From positions 62,001-126,000 of the forward strand of contig JAGHZU010000001.1 of the NCBI GenBank assembly GCA_017745235.1: DNA of 64,000 bases, given 5' to 3'. The translations under genes were made by a program, and so were the position numbers. The notes beneath the pieces were generated by a model. The model was not told where the DNA came from, ran no database searches, and saw only the letters and a program-made list of their open reading frames with translations. This document shows positions 35,596 to 45,638 of this stretch, piece after piece; positions within the stretch are counted from its first letter, which is position 1, and each line of letters opens with the position of its first letter. The DNA is from Caulobacter sp. (GTDB lineage: Bacteria > Pseudomonadota > Alphaproteobacteria > Caulobacterales > Caulobacteraceae).

Positions 35596-37431
35596 TCAGC
35601 AAGATGGCGCACGGGGATTTGTGGCGGCGATCACATTGCCGATGGCGTCGTATTTTCGGCAATAACGGATATTCAAGCCGTTCGGATCGATGGTGACCGT
35701 TTTCAAAAGGCGGCCATTCTGGCCGTCGTATTCGTAGGTCGTCACTTCGTTTTGGCTCGCGGTAATCCTTTTGGTGACCGAGGCCAGCGCGGCGAAGGCG
35801 GGCGTCTCGACGCCGGAAAGCGTCGTATAGGTGTAGTCGGCTCTAGCGTTCTGTCCGTCGATCCCGGGTCCTTGCTCCCACTTCATGTTCCCGGTCGCGG
35901 CATCCCATTCAAACGTTGTGGTGTTCAGGTTGGCGTCGGTTCGTGAGACAGGCTTGTTGCAGATTTTGTAGTTGACGTCGGTGCAATCGACAAAGGTCGC
36001 TGTCGTGGTGATGTCGGGCAGCGCTGTTCCAGGCTTGGCCTTCAGAACAGTGCTGATCACGTTGGCTCGGCTGTCGACGGTGCGGGTGATCGTGTCGCCC
36101 TCGGGGTTCTTCTGAAAGGTGACGATATGCGGGTCGACGGGGCTGTACTGGAACTCGGTCCTATGACCGAGGGGGTCGGTGATGGCGAGCGGGCGGCCAA
36201 GGGAGCTGTTCTCGTAGGTTGTCTTCTTCCCGTTGCGGTCGGTGACCTCGGTCATGCCACCGCCATAAACATAGGTCGTCGTCCTGTTCAGGGCGTCTTT
36301 TTGCGACGTCACCCGGTTCTGGATGTCGTAGGTGTTGAAGAACACATTCGTCGAAGGCGCCGAAGGCTTGCGCATCGACTGGAGCCGCTGTGAGGAGTCG
36401 TACTGGTAGGTCGTGACCAGTCCGTTCGGATCGGTATAGGAGGTTAACCCGTGGACGCTGCTGGCGTTGCTGCCCGCCAGCAGGGTGTAGCCGAAATAGA
36501 CGTTCGCCAGGTTGGGCTTGTCACAATCGGACGTCTGGGCGATCGCGCAGGTATTGCGATAGGCTTCAATCCGGTTGAGCAGGCTGCCGCCGCCGGCGGG
36601 CTGGGTGTAGTAGAACCGCGCTCCGAAACCCTTGGAATTCACGGCATAAGCCGGACGCAGATAGAACAGATTGGTGTTGGAAGTCGTTGAATTCTCATAG
36701 ACGATCGTCGTGCTTTCCCCGTTAGCGGACTCGATCAGCACGGGCGTGTAGACGATGGGGGTGCCGATCACGAGCCCCTGCGACGAGGAGCCGATCGGCG
36801 AGAAGATGATCCGATTGCCGTCCTTATCCCGAAACTCCTCGGTATATTGTCCAAGGTCTCGCCCGCCGGGCGCCGTGGTGGGCCCTGCCCTCAGGCTGGC
36901 GCCGGGCGCGTTGAACACGCCCCAGACGGCCGTGGACATGCTGTAGAACTCGTAAGAACGGTCGCCTATCGTCACGTAGCCCAATGACGGGCCGCCTTCC
37001 GGATCCGCATAGACGTACAGGGTGGGCAGGAGGCTGATCAGGTTCCCGATGCCCATGAAGCCGTAATAGGTGATGTAGTCGCCGACCTTCGCCCCTGCCG
37101 GTACGGCGTAGGTGTGCGAGATCGCAAGCAGGCTGCTTTCGTCGCCGACGGTCAAGTCTCTGGAGGTGAGAGAGAATGACCCGGTGGTAACGTTGACACC
37201 CTGGCTTGTCATTCCGTCGAAGTTGTCCGGCTTAGGCGGCGTGTAGGATTGCCCGAGCGCGTCCGCCGACGAGAGGCCGTTGACCAGAAGACAGGTCACG
37301 AAAACAGTCGCCAAGGTCTTCACGCGCTGGGCCGCCTTCCATGCCGCGTCGCCCAAGCCCTTCGAACTGATAGCGCCTTGGAAAAGCGATTGGATGGCGT
37401 CGCCCGCCGTGAAGTTGTGGCTGTCGAGCAT
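35596..37431 (-). CDS. RHS-repeat protein without toxin domain
   Basis: This 611-residue protein carries a hydrophobic export segment near residues 40-57 (TLATVFVTCLLVNGLSSADA) and an N-terminal beta-rich domain (VNVTTGSFSLTSRDLTVG), followed by RHS/YD repeats (LTSYTDPNGLVTTYQYDSSQRLQSM, YEYDGQNGRLLKTV). It ends with RYCRKYDAIGNVIAATNPRA and has neither the RHS core cleavage motif nor a toxin. In related bacteria such a protein is often followed by a second RHS gene with the core and toxin. Here nothing RHS-like follows downstream, so its partner may have been lost or exchanged. It is part of the RHS cluster up to 41.2 kb. Confidence 0.8.
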   Translation of the reverse strand: MLDSHNFTAGDAIQSLFQGAISSKGLGDAAWKAAQRVKTLATVFVTCLLVNGLSSADALGQSYTPPKPDNFDGMTSQGVNVTTGSFSLTSRDLTVGDESSLLAISHTYAVPAGAKVGDYITYYGFMGIGNLISLLPTLYVYADPEGGPSLGYVTIGDRSYEFYSMSTAVWGVFNAPGASLRAGPTTAPGGRDLGQYTEEFRDKDGNRIIFSPIGSSSQGLVIGTPIVYTPVLIESANGESTTIVYENSTTSNTNLFYLRPAYAVNSKGFGARFYYTQPAGGGSLLNRIEAYRNTCAIAQTSDCDKPNLANVYFGYTLLAGSNASSVHGLTSYTDPNGLVTTYQYDSSQRLQSMRKPSAPSTNVFFNTYDIQNRVTSQKDALNRTTTYVYGGGMTEVTDRNGKKTTYENSSLGRPLAITDPLGHRTEFQYSPVDPHIVTFQKNPEGDTITRTVDSRANVISTVLKAKPGTALPDITTTATFVDCTDVNYKICNKPVSRTDANLNTTTFEWDAATGNMKWEQGPGIDGQNARADYTYTTLSGVETPAFAALASVTKRITASQNEVTTYEYDGQNGRLLKTVTIDPNGLNIRYCRKYDAIGNVIAATNPRAPSC

Positions 37432-37742
37432 TGGCGTCCCTCGGATATCCGGTATTCGTCAAATGTTTGTGGCGACCGCGCCTCTCGGCGCCAACCGGCG
37501 TCTATAGTGCAGGCGTGCTTCCCAAAGCCAAGCTACACCCGATGCGATTCAGGCCTGCAAGCTGGGTCCAGAACGCTTTCACCCTCGCGCGCTCGATCGC
37601 CACGGTCTGCGCCTCGATGGCGGCAACGAGGCGGTCGCCAGGTTAGGGCGTGGGTGCATATGCGAAGGCGTCATGGCGCGCCCAAAGTGCACACTCCTTC
37701 CTCAAAGCCCCATCACGACTCAAAATCTACCACCATCGCGTT
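37432..37742 (-). other. Gap upstream of the RHS gene
   Basis: About 310 bases hold no recognisable gene. The stretch should contain the promoter of the 611-residue RHS gene. Confidence 0.4.
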
Positions 37743-38204
37743 CTATTTGCAGTATGTAGGTAAAATTTTGTAGTTCAACCGCCTATCTTTAATGTTCTTA
37801 ACAAATTCAATCGACCCAAACTCGGCATAATTTACGTCAGCAGATATAGATGATTTAGATTTGATTTTAATTGTACAGGATGATCCTGAGCAATATCCAA
37901 AATTAGTATCTCTGGACGCAATAGACCCGCCGCTTGATATGAGTTCCGCTCGACCACTACCGCCAGAAACGTTTCCGGCCCGATTGGGCCAATCATCCAC
38001 CGATATGCATATGCTTCTCGACGAGGTGGACCTTATCGTTACAGTAAATACATTTCGCTCTTTATCGACAATATCTGTACAGATAATTACACTTTATCGA
38101 CTGAATATCGACAAAGCTTCGGCGCTAGCGGAGCCGATCACGGAGCGCGCCACACAGGGTGCCATAGCGAGTGATCGGTGCAGCAAGAGCAGTCATAACG
38201 CCAT
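37743..38204 (-). pseudogene. Probable decayed gene for a small secreted protein
   Basis: From ATG 38204 a single frame gives MAL, a TGA (codon 4), a signal-like stretch (LLLLHRSLAMAPCVARSVIG), a TAA (codon 37) and then about 116 open codons with protein-like content (DIVDKERNVFTVTIRSTSS; SVDDWPNRAGN; RDTNFGYCSGSSCTIKIKS). The mature part looks like a small disulphide-containing beta protein, while the frame is interrupted twice. It follows the DUF4265 gene by ten bases. The alternative is a shorter real gene starting at GTG 38000. The sequence is AT-rich. Confidence 0.42.
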
Positions 38205-38213
38205 GGCAACCCG

Positions 38214-38696
38214 CTAGTGTTGCATAGACTTAAAATAATGACCTTCCTCAAATTCCCAAAGATTTAACTCCTCGTTTTTCCCGAGGATTTCGTAAACTTT
38301 GTCAACACTGACCCCAGGCGGGACGTCGATAGAGTAAAGAAGTCGATCACCCTTACCGCTCCCTTCGTAGGAGCACCCAATTTCGGAAAGTTCTCCCCAT
38401 AGGGCTTCGAACTTATCATGCCCAGCACCAAATGGCATTTTAACCCTATAGGTAGAATGTCCGCCCCTGCTCTCTATTTTGTTGAATAAAATTCTTCCAT
38501 CAACTTCATTTACAGAGAAAACATCCCCCGCACTTATGTCAAATACATAAAACGGGGAGTTATCTAACTCATATACATCGCCAGACACATGCTTCGCGTG
38601 CATGTTTTCATACTGCATACCCGCACTGTCGACAGGAAAGGAAACAACAGCGCGCGGAGCATCAGAATGGCCATATTTTTGCCGGCTTCCACTCAT
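38214..38696 (-). CDS. DUF4265 immunity protein for the RHS-HNH toxin
   Basis: This 160-residue protein fits the DUF4265 family: [34 protein letters not shown] (family pattern LDNIPFyvxgiSxGDvV), [11 protein letters not shown] and the C-terminal [15 protein letters not shown]4265 proteins are presumed immunity partners of polymorphic toxins. ATG 38696 lies inside the 3' end of the RHS-HNH gene (35-base overlap), which fits toxin-immunity coupling. A longer frame upstream is possible but unlike the family. Low GC relative to the chromosome fits horizontal exchange of the toxin-immunity tip. Confidence 0.8.
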   Translation of the reverse strand: MSGSRQKYGHSDAPRAVVSFPVDSAGMQYENMHAKHVSGDVYELDNSPFYVFDISAGDVFSVNEVDGRILFNKIESRGGHSTYRVKMPFGAGHDKFEALWGELSEIGCSYEGSGKGDRLLYSIDVPPGVSVDKVYEILGKNEELNLWEFEEGHYFKSMQH

Positions 38697-41184
38697 CGGG
38701 ATTCTTCGCACCTTTTCCGCGATTACAATCTCGGCAAGAATCTCCTTCATTTTCAGGAGAATTATTACCGCCTCGACTCTTTGGATCTATGTGGTCCCGC
38801 TCTCGTGACCCGCCACTGCCAGGCTCATTCGTGGTCGGCCTCCCGCAATAGCGACAGGGAACACCCTCTTTGCCCGCTTTGACTTCAGGCGACTCCGGCT
38901 TGAAACGCTTTCCTTCGCCCGGACCGCCGGTTGATCCCTTCTTACCATCCGTTCCTGCTGGCCTGTCGCTTTCCTTGGCGCCATCATTTCGATGAATGAA
39001 TTTATCTATGACATAGATCCCGCCAGCGACCACGCCTGTTGCAACCGCGACGTCCACCACAACCCCAACGGCAGCACCGACCGCCGCTCCCGGGGCGCAC
39101 CCTACTTCTATCGTCAGACCACAACCAATCGCGGCGCCAGCAGCGACCGCTTCGTTGCCAGTCGGATCGCTCCGATTCAGCGGGTCATTGCCGACATAGG
39201 CATACCAGTTGAGGCCGTCATCGTAGCCCGTGGGGTCGGTTTGGAGAAACCGCCCCAAGGTCGGGGAATAGATCCGGGCCTTGTAATGATACATCCCCAG
39301 TTCGGGTATCCAGGCCTGACCCGTATATTGAAAACGCCCGATATTGCTCGCCTTGGGGATTCCGTATTCGTCGTAAGCATTGATGGCGATCCCCGCGCCT
39401 CCAGCATCGGCGACGCCGACGATCGAGCCCTGGTGGTCGGCATACAGAAACCGTCGGTTGGTCGCCGCCGTACTGGCGCCCTCGTACCAGACCACCGGAT
39501 CGTCGTTGCCCGCGCCGTGGACATACCGCCGGACCAGCGCGCCCGCGCCGTCATACTCGGCGACCAGTTCATCGCCGTCGTACAGGAACTGGGTCGTGAC
39601 CGTCGAACCTCCCGAGGTCTGGAACAATCGCCCCAGCGGGTCCCAGGCCAGGTTCACGGTCATGGCGCCGCTGGCCGAGATCAGCCGGTTCTCGACGTCG
39701 TAGACATATGTCGTCGTCCCGTCGGAGGTCAGGTTGCCGTTGTCGTCATAGGCGACCCCCGACGCCCCGACGGTGACGTACTGGTTGAGGCCGTTGACCG
39801 CATAGGCGCGGGTCGTCGCCCCGGGGAAGAAAGACGTGTAGTTGTCGTTGTCGCTCGATCGGACCAGAATCTGGCTGGCCGGATTGTAGGTAAATCCGGA
39901 GGTCAGATTGTGGTAGGCGGTCGAGAAGACCAGCGCGCTTGAGTTGAGCCGAGAGGCCCCGTCATAGCCGTAGCTGGTGTAGCCGTTGTCGCTGGCCAGC
40001 TTCGAGCGGCGGCCCGCCGCGTCGTAGGTGATCTCCAGCGTCTTGGCGCCTGTCGCCGGATTGCTGCCGGAGGCCATACGATCCAGGCCGTCATAGACAT
40101 AGTCGAACTGCACGCCATCGGGATGCTGCACCCGCGTTCGATTGCCGTCGGCATCCCATTGGTAGGACAGCGCGCGGCTGAAACCGCCCATGGAGTTGGT
40201 TGAGGACGTCAGCCTGCCGGCCACGTCATATGTGTCTGTGATTCCGGCGCCTGAGGTCGAGCCAAACCGGGCGTAGGTCCGCAAGCCGCGCAGATCGTAG
40301 CCGTAATAGACGTCGGTCGCGGTGTTATCGGGGATGTCCTTGACCGTCATTCGGTTCAGGGCGTCATAGGTGTAGCCGATGGTCCGGCCATCGCGCTTCC
40401 TCAACGTCAGGCGATTGCCGTTGGCGTCGTAGGTATAGGACTCGTAGTCCGTGGTGCTGACCGCGCCGGGCGTGGTTTTCGACGGGAAGCTCTGCTTCGA
40501 CAGGCGATCGAACCGATCATACTCCATCGCCGTCTTATTGCCGTTCGCGTCGACAACGCTGTTCTGCTTGCCGTTGGGGCTGTAGGTATAGACCGCGTAG
40601 TCCTGCTGCAGAGGCGTGCCATAGGCCTTCTGAATCTTGAGCAGCTGGCCCGCATCGTCATAGACGTTCCTGGTGATCCGGTCGGGGCCGTAGTCCCCTT
40701 CGGCCCCGGGCGTGCAGGCGTCTGTCGGAAGCGAGCTATAGATCGCTGGATTCATCCGCACCGCTGTGCATTCGAGCCGGTCAACGGCATCGTAGCCGTA
40801 TTGCGTCAGGGTGAGGGTCGTGCCGTTCGAAGAGACGCTGTCGCGGATCTTGCGTCCCATGATGTCGTAGGCGGTGTCCGCCTGGTTGATGACCGTGAAA
40901 AAACTGCCCCAAGCCGACGGCGCCACGGTTTCGGCCTGCCATGCGGAGAGTTCGCCTGTCTCGACTCGGGTCAGCCGGCCTGCGGCGTCATAGGTGTTGC
41001 GCGTGGCCCGGAAGGCTCGTGGTCCAGCGCCGTCGGGATCGGCGCTGATCGTCCCCGTCAGACGTCGCGCCGCATCGTAGCGGTAGCCTGTGGTGAACGC
41101 GCCGGGCGCGGACTGCGCCAAGGCCGCAGACGCGCTCGCGACCAGCGCTCCGCCCAGCAGGGCGCGAATCATCCACTTGAGCAT
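38662..41184 (-). CDS. RHS-repeat polymorphic toxin with C-terminal HNH nuclease
   Basis: This 840-residue exported protein begins with a signal peptide ([16 protein letters not shown]) and is made of many YD repeats ([28 protein letters not shown]). The RHS core motif closes the shell: [20 protein letters not shown], ending with [12 protein letters not shown] near residue 676. A hydrophobic linker follows, then a variable tip with an HNH nuclease: [33 protein letters not shown] (residues about 777-840), with paired CxxC and HNH histidines. ATG 41184 has AGGAAAAG upstream; ATG 41217 overlapping the previous stop is an alternative. It presumably kills competitors by DNA cleavage, with DUF4265 as immunity. 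Confidence 0.9.
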   Translation of the reverse strand: MLKWMIRALLGGALVASASAALAQSAPGAFTTGYRYDAARRLTGTISADPDGAGPRAFRATRNTYDAAGRLTRVETGELSAWQAETVAPSAWGSFFTVINQADTAYDIMGRKIRDSVSSNGTTLTLTQYGYDAVDRLECTAVRMNPAIYSSLPTDACTPGAEGDYGPDRITRNVYDDAGQLLKIQKAYGTPLQQDYAVYTYSPNGKQNSVVDANGNKTAMEYDRFDRLSKQSFPSKTTPGAVSTTDYESYTYDANGNRLTLRKRDGRTIGYTYDALNRMTVKDIPDNTATDVYYGYDLRGLRTYARFGSTSGAGITDTYDVAGRLTSSTNSMGGFSRALSYQWDADGNRTRVQHPDGVQFDYVYDGLDRMASGSNPATGAKTLEITYDAAGRRSKLASDNGYTSYGYDGASRLNSSALVFSTAYHNLTSGFTYNPASQILVRSSDNDNYTSFFPGATTRAYAVNGLNQYVTVGASGVAYDDNGNLTSDGTTTYVYDVENRLISASGAMTVNLAWDPLGRLFQTSGGSTVTTQFLYDGDELVAEYDGAGALVRRYVHGAGNDDPVVWYEGASTAATNRRFLYADHQGSIVGVADAGGAGIAINAYDEYGIPKASNIGRFQYTGQAWIPELGMYHYKARIYSPTLGRFLQTDPTGYDDGLNWYAYVGNDPLNRSDPTGNEAVAAGAAIGCGLTIEVGCAPGAAVGAAVGVVVDVAVATGVVAGGIYVIDKFIHRNDGAKESDRPAGTDGKKGSTGGPGEGKRFKPESPEVKAGKEGVPCRYCGRPTTNEPGSGGSRERDHIDPKSRGGNNSPENEGDSCRDCNRGKGAKNPDEWKPAKIWPF

Positions 41185-41213
41185 GTTGAGCGCTTTTCCT
41201 TGGGCTGTTCCGG

Positions 41214-41591
41214 TCATGAGCACGACACTAGGCCCGTGTGGGGGCTGGTCTCGCTGATCTTGTTGCCCTGCTGATCACAGATATAGCCGGGAGGCAGGGC
41301 GACACCGTCGGCGGTCACCGCCATGCCGCGCAACAGCAAGGTGTTCGGACGTGAATTCGGACCATCGTCGGAGGTCGTTACCATTTCGCCGGTCGCTCCG
41401 GCCGTTCCGCCAGCGCAGGTGTTGCCGGTCGTCGCGGTCGTGCGGCGGGTGCGATCCACAGACGGCAGCCAGACCGTCAGCTCGCCAGAATAGGCGCTAG
41501 AGCTGTTCTTTACCCAGGCGAAGCATGGAACATGAACGCGGCGAGCGACGGCTTGGACGCCAGCGCCATCGGCGAGCCTAGTTTCGGTCAA
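41214..41591 (-). CDS. Small protein upstream of the RHS toxin, perhaps an RHS remnant
   Basis: This 125-residue frame starts at TTG 41591 with a perfect GGAGG five bases upstream. Its stop overlaps the alternative RHS start as ATGA (41214-41217). The C-terminal 20 residues ([20 protein letters not shown]) resemble the end of the 611-residue RHS protein (YCRKYDAIGNVIAATNP), so it may be the truncated tail of a former RHS gene that preceded the toxin gene. The N-terminal part matches nothing I know. Confidence 0.5.
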   Translation of the reverse strand: MTETRLADGAGVQAVARRVHVPCFAWVKNSSSAYSGELTVWLPSVDRTRRTTATTGNTCAGGTAGATGEMVTTSDDGPNSRPNTLLLRGMAVTADGVALPPGYICDQQGNKISETSPHTGLVSCS

Positions 41592-41805
41592 GACGCCTCC
41601 GTGGGTCGTCGTCGCTATAAGTCGCGTCGCTGTCGGCGATTGTTGGCGGCTTGCTGCACCTGGCCCGGTTCACGTTGTCGCTAAGCGGGAAGGTCCTGAC
41701 GTCCTGGACGAAGTCGGGATAGCCAGCGGCGCCCATCTTCGTCGGCTGGCAGCCATGGCCCTCGCGAAGATCCGGATTGGCGAACCAGCGGTTCTTCTCC
41801 AGCAT
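41578..41805 (-). CDS. Doubtful 75-residue frame overlapping the previous gene
   Basis: From ATG 41805 this frame gives a polar protein with CQPTKMGAAGYPDFVQDVRT and several cysteines. It overlaps the next frame by 14 bases. There is no ribosome site. The composition is moderately protein-like and it may be another piece of a decayed gene upstream of the RHS toxin. Confidence 0.28.
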   Translation of the reverse strand: MLEKNRWFANPDLREGHGCQPTKMGAAGYPDFVQDVRTFPLSDNVNRARCSKPPTIADSDATYSDDDPRRRLDRN

Positions 41806-42255
41806 GAGAACGCCGTTCAATTCTCTACCGTAGAAGTAGATTTCGTACTAGAGACCGCTCTCATCCCAATGCCCCCTCATCACGCCACCCGTCAAAAATC
41901 TTCCCATAACGAGAGGGGGCGTAGCCAATGGGGTCCTCAGCACAATGGCCCTGATCGCGTGGCGCGCCCCATCCAGCAAGCCACGAAGCACATCCCTCGA
42001 TTGTGCAGCTTGACCATATTTCAGCGATTCTGGGCACGCAACCATTGAGTGAAGACTTTCGGGCGGACTGTGCCGGATTCCAGCACAGTTCGTGCGGCGA
42101 TCACGCACCCGGCGGGCCATGGGCGTCTTATCGCGACCGCTATCTGCGAACCCAGCTGACGATCTCTCCTGCTTAGCCTTTGGAAGCCGGTTGAAATCGT
42201 GGGGTAAATGCCCGGATGTTGGCCTTCACTTCTGGCAGTAGGCGGTCGCGCCGCT
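41806..42255. other. Gap between the RHS cluster and a broken gene
   Basis: No family-like gene is seen in these 450 bases. Short frames on the minus strand (41848-42120) look like remnants. This may be close to the right boundary of the accessory region. Confidence 0.35.
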
Positions 42256-42778
42256 TCACCCGGCCTGACATAGACACCATTTGCGCAAGCGGCCGATCAC
42301 CAGGTGAGCCCCGCTCGTCCATCCAGTGGCGAGCGGCGCGGGGACATGGCTTTGGGGGAGATCAGCAGTCTGGTCGGGGTGAGCCGCCCAGAGCTTGGCG
42401 AGCGCAATACGATAGGACTTATCGGTCCTTGGGGTTTCAGGCATGGCGTCCAGACCACGGACCACAAAAGCCCTCAGCCGCGCCATCGGATCTCGCTCGT
42501 CCGCTTCGGCTGGCCCAATGTCCTGAAGGGCGGCCGACTTGCGCGCCGGTGGGCCGTGGAGATCCCTCTCGCGCTTCAGGTCTCCAACGACGAAAGCCCG
42601 GATCGCCCATTCGCTATCGAGAGCCAGGAGCTCGTCGTCGCCTTCGATTTGAAAGGGGGCGAGCGTCCGCTCCTCCAGAAAGTACAGCAAATTGCCGCCG
42701 AGGTGACGCTCAAACCTCAGCCGCTTGCCGCGATAGGACCACGGCTCGCCCGGGGGTGAAGCGGATCGAGATGGTCAT
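42256..42778 (-). pseudogene. Frameshifted gene, perhaps a transposase fragment
   Basis: ATG 42778 follows AAAGGGGCAGG and encodes MTISIRFTPG; after a run of five G at 42752-42756 the reading shifts to a frame giving EPWSYRGKRLRFERHLGG, then LLYFLEERTLAPFQIEGDDE and a mixed C-terminus ending at 42256. Joined across the slip the product is about 173 residues and continuous in character. The N-terminal layout (basic, RGKR, then a beta-rich leader) vaguely recalls TnsB/TniA-type transposases, but this is a weak resemblance. The C-terminus looks truncated, with no DDE domain. Confidence 0.45.
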
Positions 42779-42949
42779 CGGCCTGCCCCTTCCGAGAAAG
42801 AGCGGCGCGCAACGAGCCACACCCGACTCGCCATGCCTAAAGGTGAAGCGATGTCTATCTCTATGAGACGACGGACCATCATGGCCTGTGCGATCGCTAA
42901 CCCTCGCGGGCCGCCGCCTAAGGTGTTGGCCACCAATCGACAAGAACGG

Positions 42950-43948
42950 CTAGGCGCCTAACTTGTTCGCCTCACGATCTTTGTCGACATTCGGGAGCGC
43001 CAGGTCCGGCTTTTCAAGGAAGGCGACGACGAGCTGTATCGTTGCGGCCGGGTTTTCCTGCATGATCCAGTGACCGCAGTTGGGGATCACCGCCGCGGTT
43101 ACGTCCGTTGCAGTGGTGCGCATGATTTCGCCCATCTGCTGGCCAAGGCCCGCTTCGGCCCCCAAGGCCAGGACGGGCATCGCCAGCTTGCCATGGCCGA
43201 GGCGCCAGGCCCGGTTGTCTTCGGCGTCCTGGTCGAAGGCTCGATATTGCTCGAACGCGGCGTGCATCGCACCGGGTAGCGCATAGAGCGTGGCATAGTG
43301 CTGGCGCGACGGCTCCGTGAAGCTCGCCGGATCCTTCGAGAATTCGTTCCAGAAGCGATCGAGGTAGATGCGCTCGCGCCCTTTGACGAGCCGCTCCACA
43401 TCGGCCCCGCCGAAACGGAAGTGCCAAGTCGCCGGGCTCTTTACGATTTCATCCCAAGGTCCGACGCCGGGAATGGGCGCATCGATCACGACGAGCTTGG
43501 CGACGCGGTCGGCGTATTTCTCGGCAAAGGCGAAGGCGACCATGTTGCCGATGTCGTGCGCCACGAGGTCCGATCGGGCTACGTGCAGGCGATCCATCAA
43601 GGCCGCGATGTCGTCGGCCTGGCTGAACTTCGAGAAACCGCCTTCGGGTTTCGACGACCGCCCCATGCCGCGAAGGTCGGGCACGATGACGGTATGGTCC
43701 CGCATGAGGCGTACGGCGAGCGGCGACCACATGTCGCCGCTTTCGCCAAAGCCATGGACAAGCACCACCGCAGGTCCGCTGCCGCCGATGCGGACATGGA
43801 GCGTCACGTCGCGCACCTTGATATCTTCAACGCGGAATACGGCCGGAAACGGCGCCTCCTGGGCCTTGGCGGGGCCTGTCAGAGCCAGAAGGGCAGCCGC
43901 CATGGAAGCGAGGGCGAACGTGATCAAACGGCGGTCTGGCAAGCGCAT
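42950..43948 (-). CDS. Exported alpha/beta hydrolase, epoxide-hydrolase-like
   Basis: This 332-residue protein starts at ATG 43948 with a signal peptide (LITFALASMAAALLALTGPAKAQ). The alpha/beta hydrolase core shows the oxyanion motif VHGFGESGDMW, the block DLRGMGRSSKP, the nucleophile elbow VAHDIGNM with Asp as in epoxide hydrolases and haloalkane dehalogenases, and the histidine in PNCGHWIMQENP. An Asp nucleophile rather than Ser makes an esterase role unlikely. Substrate unknown. It is downstream of the MocR-type gene with a 142-base gap on the same strand and may be controlled by it. Confidence 0.9.
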   Translation of the reverse strand: MRLPDRRLITFALASMAAALLALTGPAKAQEAPFPAVFRVEDIKVRDVTLHVRIGGSGPAVVLVHGFGESGDMWSPLAVRLMRDHTVIVPDLRGMGRSSKPEGGFSKFSQADDIAALMDRLHVARSDLVAHDIGNMVAFAFAEKYADRVAKLVVIDAPIPGVGPWDEIVKSPATWHFRFGGADVERLVKGRERIYLDRFWNEFSKDPASFTEPSRQHYATLYALPGAMHAAFEQYRAFDQDAEDNRAWRLGHGKLAMPVLALGAEAGLGQQMGEIMRTTATDVTAAVIPNCGHWIMQENPAATIQLVVAFLEKPDLALPNVDKDREANKLGA

Positions 43949-44090
43949 CTCCCGGGACAGGCTCCTTTCGTACCGTCGTCGGCGCGATAGCGGCATCTGG
44001 CCCCAGGTCGTGCCTCACCTAGACGAAGGTATGTCGCCGCTTGGCGAGCCACGTCGGGACCAAAGCGTCCTCTGGCGAGAGCCCTTGTGG

Positions 44091-45488
44091 CTAGGAAACG
44101 AGTTCGAGAAGGCCCGCGCAGGCTGCGTCGAGATTGCCCGCGTGAACGTTGGTGACCCCGAGCAGCAGGCCCGGTCGCGCGGCAGATCGATCGTGGCGCC
44201 ACGACGAAAGGGGCGCCGGGGCGATACCGAAATCCAGCGCTCTGCGCGCCAAGGCGACGTCGTCCACGCCGGCGGCAAGCCGCACGGATAAGGCCAGGGG
44301 CGCTGCGTCCGCCGTGGCGACCCTCCCTTGGAGCGCCGCTTCGAGCGCCGCTTTCCTGTCCCGATAGAGACGCTTCATCTGCCGTAGGTGGCGCAGGTAG
44401 TGGCCGTCGCCGATGAAGGCGGCCAGCGCCGCCTGTGTGGTCACGCCTGGCGCTGGGTTGAGGGCGGCGGCTACCTGGGCGAACCGAGCCGTCAGCGCCT
44501 TTGGCGCGACGACGTATCCAAGCCCCACGGCCGGGCTGAGGGTCTGCTCGAAGGCGCCGATGTGGATGACCCTGCCGGCCGAATCCTGCGCGGCAAGGGC
44601 AGGCGCGGAGGGACGCACCAGTTGCAGGCCACCCCGGCTGTCGTCCTCGACGATCCAGCCGCCCACGCGTTCGGCCCAGCCGAGGAGATCCTTCCGCCTA
44701 TGTTGCGAAAGACTGGCCCCGGTCGGCGCCTGCGCGGATGGCGTGACGACCGCGAGCCGCGCCGTCGGCGCGATCGCCAGGCCATGGTCGACGCGGATGC
44801 CGTCCTGGTCGACGGGGACAGGGACAAGATCGACCCCTGCCAGGCCAAGGCCCCTTCTCGTGAGCGGACAGCCCGGATCTTCGTGCCAAACTTGCTTGCC
44901 CGCCGCCTCCAGCACCTGGATCGTCAGCCACAGGCCGCTCCCGTAGCCGGTGGTCAGAAAGACCTGGTCGGGCGTACACGACACCGACCGGGTGATCGCC
45001 AGCATCGCGGCGATCTGCTCGCGAAGCGCGGCGCTGCCGCGTGGGTCGGGTCGCCCCCCTAGGCTGGCGGCCTCGCGCCGCGCGGCTCTGGCGCAGAGGC
45101 GCGACCATAGTTTCGCCGGCAAAGCGTCCTGCGCCGGCAGACCAAGCTGGAAGGGAAGCGGCGCCGACACAATGCCGGCTAGCGGCAATGGTCGGGCGGC
45201 GGCAACCGGCGCGGAGGATCGCCCGTCGTGGCGCACGCGCGTGCCCGAGGCGCCGGCCGGGACGACCAGGAGCTCGTCCGCCAAGGTGTCGTAGGCCGCG
45301 CGAACGGTTCCGCGCGCGACGCCCAACTGGTCGGCCAGGTCTTTCCAACTGGGCAATCGAGCGCCCTGCGGCAAGCGGCCGTCGAGGATCGCCGAGCGCA
45401 GGGCCCCCGAGATCTGCCCCGAAATCGAGTTCGATCCCGATCGGTCGACCACGGGCAGGAAACTCTTGATCGCCGGCGATGAAGTCAT
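44091..45488 (-). CDS. MocR/GabR-type GntR regulator lacking the PLP lysine
   Basis: This 465-residue regulator has an N-terminal GntR winged helix (ALRSAILDGRLPQGARLPSW, LGVARGTVRAAYDTL) fused to an aminotransferase-like domain (about residues 120-460), as in MocR/GabR/PdxR proteins. The block that normally carries the PLP-binding lysine (SFSKTL) reads IGAFEQTLSPAVGLGYV, with Gln where Lys should be; the Asp/Tyr block (VEDDSRGG) is also altered. It may thus sense a ligand without forming the PLP aldimine. It lies upstream of the hydrolase gene. Length matches the family. Confidence 0.88.
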   Translation of the reverse strand: MTSSPAIKSFLPVVDRSGSNSISGQISGALRSAILDGRLPQGARLPSWKDLADQLGVARGTVRAAYDTLADELLVVPAGASGTRVRHDGRSSAPVAAARPLPLAGIVSAPLPFQLGLPAQDALPAKLWSRLCARAARREAASLGGRPDPRGSAALREQIAAMLAITRSVSCTPDQVFLTTGYGSGLWLTIQVLEAAGKQVWHEDPGCPLTRRGLGLAGVDLVPVPVDQDGIRVDHGLAIAPTARLAVVTPSAQAPTGASLSQHRRKDLLGWAERVGGWIVEDDSRGGLQLVRPSAPALAAQDSAGRVIHIGAFEQTLSPAVGLGYVVAPKALTARFAQVAAALNPAPGVTTQAALAAFIGDGHYLRHLRQMKRLYRDRKAALEAALQGRVATADAAPLALSVRLAAGVDDVALARRALDFGIAPAPLSSWRHDRSAARPGLLLGVTNVHAGNLDAACAGLLELVS

Positions 45489-45638
45489 GGCTCTACACGG
45501 CGCCTTACCGACTGCAGGTCGCCGTTGAAGCTATGAACCCCAGGCCAGAGGGTCGAGGCGAGGTCGTACACTACGAAGGACTAGGGTGGGACAGACCTCG
45601 GCATCGCCCCACCCCAACGAACGGCTTTGTTCGCGCCG

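Noticed and set aside
42216..42866. 216-residue plus-strand frame
   Set aside because: Arginine/proline-rich shadow opposite the frameshifted gene, with no ribosome site or motif.
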